Origin: Turritopsis dohrnii
Taxonomy: Eukaryota; Cnidaria; Hydrozoa; Anthoathecata; Oceaniidae
NCBI GenBank assembly: GCA_027922465.2
Contig: BQMF02000016.1
Span: forward strand, 1,550,001 to 1,614,000
Direction: 5' to 3'
Length of the DNA stretch: 64,000 bases
Shown here: positions 56,812 through 64,000 of the stretch, piece by piece
How positions within the stretch are numbered: the stretch's first letter is position 1
Layout: the number at the start of each line of letters is the position of its first letter
Translations under genes and position numbers: made by a program
The notes under the pieces: generated by a model
Told to the model about the DNA's origin: nothing
What the model saw: the letters and a program-made list of their open reading frames with translations, nothing else
The model's database searches: none

Positions 56812-59800
56812 ATGGAAACGGATACTTATCAAGTACACGAAATCACCGAAAACCATTTATTAAAAGACGAAAATGATCGTGTAAAGGACCGATCATTCCT
56901 CTACGTACTCGTAATCCTTATGGAAATATTCGGTTTCCTTGTGCTTTCTCTGGTTTTGATATGGACGCTAAAGTATATGAATGGATTGTCTTTCGATGTG
57001 ACGACCAAAGAAATTTTCAACTTGCATCCCATCCTTATGATCACTGGAATGGTCTTTTTGTACGGCAACGGTAAAAGACAACCTCGAACCCAGTGTTTCT
57101 TGCCTTTTTTGTATGCAGATGGTAAGAAACCATGGGTTCGAGGTTGCTTGTAGGTATTTATTTGTGTCTTAATAGTTAGTACCGTTACTCGACCCGTTTT
57201 CCAGTCTCAGCCATGTTCGATATATTCCATTCACATTTGAAAATATTCGGACATACTTAATAGCTATTGATTGGTTGTGCACCAGCGCTCGCTCCCCAGC
57301 GGGCACAAAAACAAATCATCCCTCACACTACCAAGAAAAAGAATGCACAACGAATGTAAGTTCCGTAAGCAGCATGTTATTGTTACTCGAAGACATGTTA
57401 TTGTTACTCGACGTATATGCTGTTTAATGACAGCAGAATGAAATTTGAAACTTTTTACCAAGTCCTTATTTCATCATAAAAAGATCCTAATTGGGATGTC
57501 CCACTTTCAGACGTCCCTACAACGTCGTGCAAAATCATCTCACGATCAAACGACCATTTTACGATTAAAATGAGACGTCTCAAAAACGTCGTGTTAACAC
57601 TGGGTCAAGTTAAGTAAGCAATATTTCCATAGCAATACTCCTATCCATCAGTTCATAAATTATCCATCATTGTAGCCTTCGTATTGATGTAATGACGTAA
57701 ATCATCATAATAAAAGAAGTTTGTAAAACAATGATTCCCGAGGTGTCATCTCTTTTTGTTAATGATACAAACGTCATTATTTTTCAAAATGAAAACGAGG
57801 CGAGGGATGCTACGATGGATGGGAGTATTGATGATATAGTGGTGGTGAGCATCCACTGTCTTCGTTGTTTGGGTCTCAGTCACATTGAATCTTTATACCT
57901 TATCGGGGATAATTTCGTCGGGGAAAGGTGACGAAATATTTGCTTCGTGACGAAAATTTTCCCTGACGAAAAGTTTTTAAAACAGTGAAATTTATGAGAA
58001 AGTATTAGTAAATTTTGCAAAATGACGAAATTTTTCCTGAAAAAAAATTTTCCGCGACGAAAATGTTCCCGATAAGGTAGTCCATTTCGATGCGCTTATA
58101 CATCAGCTTACCTGTCCATTACGATCTATTAGCACACTTGCAAGTTAGAGTAATATCATCTATGACGTCAGCTATTTAGATGGAAGTCTGGAATATTAAA
58201 TACCTGTGTCCCGTTAATTTTTTCTCTTTCCAGTTTTCTTGATCCGTTTTATTAAATCTCAAAAATAAACTCAGGCCTTGCACTCTCTTTCAAACATTTA
58301 TATGGAGAAGTTGACACCCCTTTTAGTGACTGGTTGATATCAGGGATCAGATTGGTCTTGATAAGTCAGATATTTTTTACGGTTGTTCTTATGATTTTGC
58401 GAGTTAAAGCGAGCCCAAACGGAATTGAAGCATTTAGATTTACTTCTCTATTTTCAGCTGCCGTGACTTTCCGAGTGATCCCAAAGAAGAAGAGATCGAA
58501 AGCGAAAAGCCTTCATGCTTTTACGAACTTCGTCATCATTCTTCTTACTGGTTGCGGATTCGTCCCAGTCTTTAAATTCTACAGTTATAACAAAATATCT
58601 CACTTTTACTGGATTCACAGCTGGTTGGGTTTAGTCACCATCATGCTTTTCGTTCTGCAGGTAAAAGCCAAATTTCTTTAGAAAAAAACAAACAAACAAA
58701 TTTTGATCATTTCTTAGAAATTTACAATATTCATTCACTCGTATTATTCATTCGCTCATGATATCCATTCACTCATAATTTCCATCATCATTCATGACGT
58801 TGCTTCATGCTTGTTGATGATAAAATGTCTATTGCACATGCTCATTCCAACTGGGAAACAAGCCTTTTTCGTAGGGGCTGTAGTAAGGTTTTCTTCTAAT
58901 CGTACTTTAGTTTGTGCTAGGGTTTGTCGCATTTATATTTCCAAAATTTGTTGCTGTAAGAAGGCGAAAATTGCTAACAATTCATCGGTATTTTGGTGCA
59001 AGCATTTTTTGTTGTGCCATATTTACTTGTTTGACTGGTGTAACAGAGAAGTTATGGATCAGGTAAGTTTTACGTCAATATGTGATAAGCAAGGCTATTA
59101 TTACTCCATTTACACCAAGATTAAAAGCTGTTGAGATCGTGTTTTATTTTCTGAGAAAATAATTTTCCCCACTGGGCAAAATCGCCAAAAATTCACTGCG
59201 ACGAAGAGCATTTTTAATGAAATCGTGTGTATACTTCTATAGAAATGCACTCCTTCGCAGTGGTTTTTTTAATTTAATTGAGGTTAAATAAAACAATGAC
59301 ATGTGGTTATTTTAGTTTATCTAAAACATGTTTTAAAGTTGCTAGCTAAAAATTGCAGCTAATATTGCTCGTCTCGACAAGGAAACACAAATGAATTTTA
59401 GAACGATTCTGTTGAGTTATAAACATTGGAATTTGATTGTAACAATCGATGTAATATAACGTGTACTTAACATTTTCAAAACAAGTTTAATAACATGATT
59501 TGCTCGTGTGAATAGGGTATTAGTGATATTCTCGTCCAGAGCAATTATGGAAATGTTAATAACATGGCTTTGAGGGCAATTTGAGATAAAATTTTACAAA
59601 ATTTCACCAATAACCATGTTATTCCTGTTCAATCACGTGATTGGTTGAAATTTGATTGACGTTTTTGCTTGGCGGGAAATTTCAAATTGGAGGAAAATTT
59701 CAGATTAATTTACCAAAACCGTCAATCAAATTTCAACCAACCGTGTGATTGAAGCAAGAAACAAGAAACACGTTTTCTTTTCAGTGACGATGTAAAACGC

Positions 59801-59926
59801 TATCATATTGGTCTCCGGTTGACTGGAAACGCAATCGGCATGATAATCCTGTGCTATTTCTTTCTTGTTGGCTACATACTGTATAATCCGCGATTTAGAA
59901 AAACCATTGAGGAGGATGTGAACTAG
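56812..59926 (+). CDS. CYB561: Cytochrome b561, complete four-exon gene
   Basis: Di-haem transmembrane oxidoreductase passing electrons from cytosolic ascorbate across the membrane of secretory or endo-lysosomal vesicles. Exons 56812-57070, 58458-58660, 58911-59062, 59785-59926; 756 nt, 251 aa plus TAG, in frame, and the same length as human CYB561 as I recall it. Six membrane helices can be drawn. The four haem histidines are in FNLHPILM, SLHAFTNF, IHSWLGL and TIHRYFGAS. The cytosolic loop PKKKRSKAK and the end of helix 6 (YFFLVGYILY) also fit. The third exon was placed by homology: TTTAG at 58906-58910 gives the FVLGFVAFIFP frame. A hairpin MITE begins 9 bp into intron 1. The plain CYB561 versus CYBRD1/CYB561A3 paralogue assignment is uncertain. 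Confidence 0.93.
57079..57146. repeat. Hairpin MITE, CCTCGTCCCCAGGG family
   Basis: CAACCTCGAACCCAGTGTTT with the complement ending GGGTTCGAGGTTG. It sits 9 bp after the exon 1 donor of CYB561, so the start of the intron can form a stem. Confidence 0.85.
57295..57604. mobile_element. GACGTC-type transposon, short copy
   Basis: Begins CCCAGCGGGCACAAAAACAA and ends ACGTCGTGTTAACACTGGG. The 3' half (CGACCATTTTACGATTAAAA and GAGACGTCTCAAAAACGTCG) matches 63585-63620 of the larger copy. In CYB561 intron 1. Confidence 0.8.
59168..59275. repeat. MITE, CACTGCG family
   Basis: CCCACTGGGCAAAATCGCC start, TTCACTGCGACGAAGAGC, TTCTATAGAAATGCACTCCT and TTCGCAGTGG; CYB561 intron 3. Confidence 0.88.
59605..59755. 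repeat. Inverted repeat around TGATTGGTTGAAATTTGATT
   Basis: CAATCACGTGATTGGTTGAA and, about 100 bp on, its complement with GTCAATCAAATTTCAACCAA. The left part (GTGTTATTCC to TTGGCGGG) also occurs at 38938-39000. It ends about 30 bp before the last CYB561 exon. Confidence 0.8.
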
Positions 59927-61419
59927 TGTTGCCATAGTGATGATCGAAACTTTCTCATCAGCCTTTATTTATTTACTCCTTATAATAATGCAATTAATGT
60001 AAAATTTGCAACGTTGTGATTGGTTGATCATTAAATTTGTAACGTTGTGATTGGTTGATCATTAAAGTTTTGTTATTGCAAGTAGACTTTTTAATTTGTT
60101 CATTCTGTTAATTTAGGCGCACCTTAGATATGCGTCCGTTTTACTAGAGTTAAAATAATGGCAAATAGATCAGGGTCCCATTTCTAAAGTATGGTCTTTG
60201 AGTTTTCTGAAGTCTGGTCTTTGAGTTTTCTGTGCTCTAGGAAGAAGTTTGTAAAAGAAGACCAGAATAAATAAGATTTATACTCTTCGGAAAAAATGTT
60301 TTTGGTAACCTTGTACGCATATATGCCTCAAACACTAAGGTTTTTGTAAATAGCAGCCATTAGTCTTTAGATATGAACCAAACAAGGAAAACCTTTATGC
60401 TATAAACGAACCCAAGCAGCAACGAAGTTTGGGACATTAGACCAATTAGGATCAGGTTGCAAGAGTAAGATCCATCTGTTCCCGTCCGATCCATCTGTTC
60501 CGGTCCGATCCGGTCTGCTATTTCCACTCAAACTTTCATCACGAAATATATGTGCGCCGTGCGTGAAAAATAAGAAATAAAAAGTGAAACAGAGAAAATA
60601 AAAACATGATGGAAAAAGATAAGACTTTACTGATTGCACTACTGGTAGTTAAGAAACGTCAACTGAAGCAAAAGCTACGAAAAGAAAAACATCACCAAAA
60701 AAATATGGATAAGAAAAAATATTCACTGAAAGAAGTTGAAAAGGAGAATACCACCAATTAATAAAGAAATTGAAATTACTTGACCATGAGCTGGTTTTCT
60801 TAAAATAATATTAATTCTTGTGCACTGTTGTTGTCATATCTTGCCTTTGATTATTTCATTTGTTTTGAATTTCTTCACGTGTTTAGCTACCATATTTAAG
60901 TCATGTGTTTAGTTTGGAAAGCTATTATTGGCAAAAAAAAAAAAAACAAAAAAAAAAAACGATTCGCCTCGCCAATCAAAAAACGTTGAAAATTTTCAAC
61001 TTATTTTTTGTTCCTGGTCGGATCAAAATGGAACTATTACTATTACGAAATATTTCCAAGTGGTCTTTTGTTTAGCGATCCGATCCGATCCGATCCTGTC
61101 CCCGAACAATTATCCGAAGTGGATATTCGCCTTTAATACTCTTTACATGCATGGACATGCGCATGTCATTAAGATAAAAATGTCAAGTGTTCCAGCACGG
61201 AACTCTCTGGTATTCCATGAATAGCGATTGGTTCTTATGTTCTCCTTATTCTATGGAAGTTTTTTATCTATTAACAGAATAGCCAGGCCTATATTTTTAT
61301 TACAATCATAATCCTTGCCAGTAACCAAAAAGATTCATACATTATGTTATCTCTACAATACATTGTAAATGTGCTGATAATGCATCTTTCATAAACCAAT
61401 CAGTAGTTTGGAATATTCT

Positions 61420-61535
61420 CTAAAAATTGTCACTGCAACGAAGTGCATTTTTTTTTGTGGGGATGTGACTATTTGTGTGCCTTCCTATAACAATGTACTC
61501 TCCCGTAGTGGTGTTTTAATAAATTTGTCAGGTGT
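61420..61535. repeat. MITE, CACTGCG family, diverged
   Basis: AAAATTGTCACTGCAACGAAGTGC on the left and TACTCTCCCGTAGTGGTG on the right. Confidence 0.7.
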
Positions 61536-61713
61536 GACATTTTAGGAAATACATACGAAAGTTCTTTAGAAACATACCTTCTTACGACGGACACCTCTAT
61601 ATAACGGACTATTCCCAATTCCCTGGCAGTACTAATCTGTGATGATGAAATCTTTATCAGGCAGACGCTTTTCTTGAACGGACAATTTTGCATTCCCCAT
61701 TGGTACCCGTAGT

Positions 61714-61856
61714 GGGATCTGCTACAAAAGTATTAGCATTAGTATTAGTCGGATATTGTCCATCCGACACGATAACTGTTTGTTTCAATATTTTTTGACT
61801 ATCATCCTTGTGGAAATCATGTTTTGGAATTTGTTAATTCTATTCTACAATCTTGG
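61714..61856. repeat. MITE, GGGTCTGTTACAAAAG family, truncated copy
   Basis: GGGATCTGCTACAAAAGTATT start, then CCATCCGACACGATAACTG and GGAAATCATGTTTTGGAATT; the right end is lost. Confidence 0.8.
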
Positions 61857-62566
61857 ACAAAACTAAATGGAATTTTTGTAGTAGCAACATCAACCCCTCC
61901 CCCCACAACAAGGTTGTTAGGGGCTTGTGCCCGGAATTGGGGGAAACTGCACTGAAACAACTGAAACAACTCTGTCACTTCCGCCAATATTTCAAATATA
62001 TCGATATTTCAAAAAACAAATCTTTTGTAATCTTCATTTACACCACTTGTTGGGAATCATATTTTCCATGCTTCATCATTCACGAAATGTTTCAGTTTCA
62101 AGTTTTGGCTTTGTAATTCGTGCCTTTTTACATCAGCCTTTTAAAAAGTACTTTTAACTTAATAGATAGTTTGAAATCGTGATTTTGACAGGTCTTCGAA
62201 GTCTGCAATTATGCTGGAAAATTTCTTTAAGTAATGCAAACTCAAAAACGTTAACCTCCAAACTTGAAATTTGTGGTAATCTATGAGTAGTTTTAAGATC
62301 CCCTTGAATGAATAACGACCAAAGTTTAATGAAAAGCCGTTGCTACTGGCTACAAACTAGCCACTAACGCTTGAAGTTCTCTGGGCGAAGAGATGCACTC
62401 GAAGAAAAATGTTTGTTTGAAGAAAGCGAAATGGTTTAGCCTAATTAGCCTAAGCAATTGCATACCAATGACTCTCCAAGGTGGTTCACTAGACTAATCT
62501 CGAATGTGTTGAAATTCGGACATTTTTAGACAGACCAACAGTGTGTTGAAATATCGATTTTATTGT

Positions 62567-62730
62567 CATAGGCGGATCCAGGGTTAGGCAAAAAAAGTGG
62601 AGGAGTACAATGCTATTAATTTCTTTTCAGTGTTTAACTGTAATTAGTTAAAAGGCACGTTTTTCTATTCTTCTCCTAGATGACACAACGCTCCTCCTCA
62701 AATTTTGCCTAAGCTCTAGATCCGCCTATG
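62567..62730. repeat. Hairpin MITE CATAGGCGGATCCAG
   Basis: CATAGGCGGATCCAGGGTTA at the left and CTAGATCCGCCTATG at the right, with GGCAAAA/TTTTGCC also paired inside. Confidence 0.9.
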
Positions 62731-62870
62731 ATTGTAGCAATTGTACGTAGCTATGCATAAAACGCCTCGTTGCCGAGTATGGGTAGAAAATCATTTGTGA
62801 TTCGTGAATTTTAATGCAAGCTGTCAACTTTTATAATAAAATAAAATTCATTTCATAAAATTAATTTATA

Positions 62871-63636
62871 CCCAGCGGGCACAAAGACGTCGTAAAGACG
62901 TCGTAAAGACGTCTTTTCAAGACGTCCCTAAGACGTCGCAAAATGGTCGCGAAGTGGGAATCTCAAAAGACGTCCCAATTACATCTTCATTGAGATGTCT
63001 CGATGACATCCCAACGACATCGTAACGACGTCGCAGGATTATGAAATTTACTCTTTCAAAAACTGTAATAGGCCACAGGCGGACCCGAACCTGGAATCTC
63101 TAGTGTGCCAGCCGAACTCGTAACCGTTATGCCACCGCTGCTTGTTGCCAAGACGTTTAAAAACATTTACAATAAATCATTCTATACAGACTGATTGCTT
63201 TTTAAAGTTTATAATTGTTTCGAAGGTCGTTATTCAATCCGTATAAAGACGTCCCAAAAACGTCGTAAAAGGATCCCAATTGCGACGTCCCGTTTCAGAC
63301 GTCCCTACGACGTCCCAAAATGATCTTAAGTTTATAATTGTTTTGAAGGTCGTTATTCAATCCGTATAAGGACGTCCTAAAAACTTCGTAAAAGGATCCC
63401 AATTGTGACGTCTCGTTTCAGACGTCCCAACGACGTCGCAAAATGATCTTAAATTTACAATTGTTTCGAAGGTCGTTATTCAATCCGTATAAAGACGTCT
63501 CAAAAACGTCGTAAAAGGATCCCAATTGCGACGTCCCGTTTCAGACGTCCCTACGACGTCCCAAAATGATCTGGAAAGCAAACGACCATTTTACGATTAA
63601 AATAAGACGTCTCAAAGACGTCTTGTGCCCGCTGGG
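62871..63636. mobile_element. GACGTC-satellite transposon with 123-bp internal repeats
   Basis: Starts CCCAGCGGGCACAAAGACG and ends CGTCTTGTGCCCGCTGGG. Three internal units begin TTTATAATTGTTTCGAAGG at 63208, 63331 and 63454 (123 bp apart), each rich in GACGTC. A tRNA-like block (63076-63142) is embedded. No coding frame. Confidence 0.9.
63076..63142 (-). ncRNA. tRNA-like pol III promoter block in a transposon
   Basis: On the minus strand TGGCATAACGG (A box, 63124-63134) is followed about 32 bp later by GGTTCGGGTCC (B box, 63081-63091), both close to tRNA consensus. The first seven bases could be an acceptor strand, but the 3' strand and the T stem do not pair. It is therefore a degenerate tRNA or the head of a tRNA-derived SINE, not a working tRNA gene. 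Confidence 0.5.
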
Positions 63637-64000
63637 TAATGTAAAATAAACCTTCTTAGTTAACAGTGATAGATAGTGTAGAAAGGGCTTTAAAAGACGT
63701 GCTCTTCCGAATTGACAAACCATCTATGTTTACTTGTCATCAGTCTAACGAAGGGAACAAATTGGCGAAGAGTGAGTGTGTTTACAAAACATGATGACAA
63801 ACATAGCTATCACTTGTTGACAAAACATTTATCCACCAAAGTCATATCGTGAACATCATGAACTGTTGATGACGTCAAAGACGGAAAGTCTGACGTCACT
63901 TCGACTTTGTTAATCTGTCTGAGATAGTTTTGAGAAAATAAAATGAAAACATGACTAAGTTTGTTTTGTTTGTTTTGTAGAACTAGAAGAAATCTTCATG

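Larger units (their letters stand above)
59927..64000. other. Right flank, repeats only
   Basis: No conserved exon was found. It contains GATCC-rich short repeats (60471-60520 and 61077-61100), A-runs at 60931-60958, and the MITEs listed separately. A 51-codon lysine-rich frame at 60606 is not supported as a gene. Confidence 0.5.

Noticed and set aside
57731..57931. 66-codon frame in CYB561 intron 1
   Set aside because: No homology, and b561 exons splice cleanly across it.
60606..60761. 51-codon lysine-rich frame starting MMEKDKTLLIALLVV
   Set aside because: It has a start and stop, but the composition follows AT-rich DNA and no family or splice context supports it.
63076..63142. Functional tRNA gene
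   Set aside because: The acceptor and T stems do not pair; only the promoter boxes are conserved.

Overview
This is AT-rich animal nuclear DNA. Genes are split by GT-AG introns and surrounded by many short inverted-repeat transposons. Nothing looks bacterial, viral or organellar. Conserved animal genes (G6PD, CYB561D2-like, ZMAT5, DMTF1, CYB561), G6PD exon sizes that match the vertebrate gene, and hairpin repeats of the CCTCGTCCCCAGGGCTTCTT type suggest a marine invertebrate. I favour a cnidarian, but this is inference only.

Layout. 1-2929 is a repeat-bearing flank. 2930-8490 (minus) is a complete glucose-6-phosphate dehydrogenase gene, 14 coding exons, with two alternative first coding exons. 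9229-14932 (minus) is a CYB561D2-like haem protein; its 4.9 kb intron carries a LINE relic invaded by two adjoining TA-flanked DNA transposons, one holding a PHD-finger remnant. 15927-18252 is a GACGTC-satellite transposon with another transposon nested in it. 19194-21018 (plus) is the 3' part of an unrecognised gene. 22632-23087 (plus) is ZMAT5, the U11/U12 snRNP 20 kDa protein.

24167-52597 (plus) is a 15-exon DMTF1-like Myb transcription factor gene. Its long introns hold (i) a 2.6 kb inverted-repeat element with ATCTATAA arrays, itself carrying a nested element; (ii) a DIRS-type tyrosine-recombinase retrotransposon, antisense, with an intact recombinase but a gutted reverse transcriptase; (iii) a complete antisense gene for a signal-peptide, mucin-like, single-pass membrane protein (40531-43910); and (iv) hAT transposase fragments and minisatellites.

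53777-54960 is a HARBI1/PIF-type relic split by a MITE. 56812-59926 (plus) is a complete four-exon cytochrome b561. The rest, to 64000, is repeats, including a GACGTC element with a tRNA-like pol III promoter.

The genes do not form a pathway. G6PD supplies NADPH, and the two b561 proteins move electrons across membranes using ascorbate-type donors, so three genes concern redox, but no coordination is visible. Gene models were assembled by hand from splice signals, reading phase and homology recalled from memory; no alignment or database search was run.
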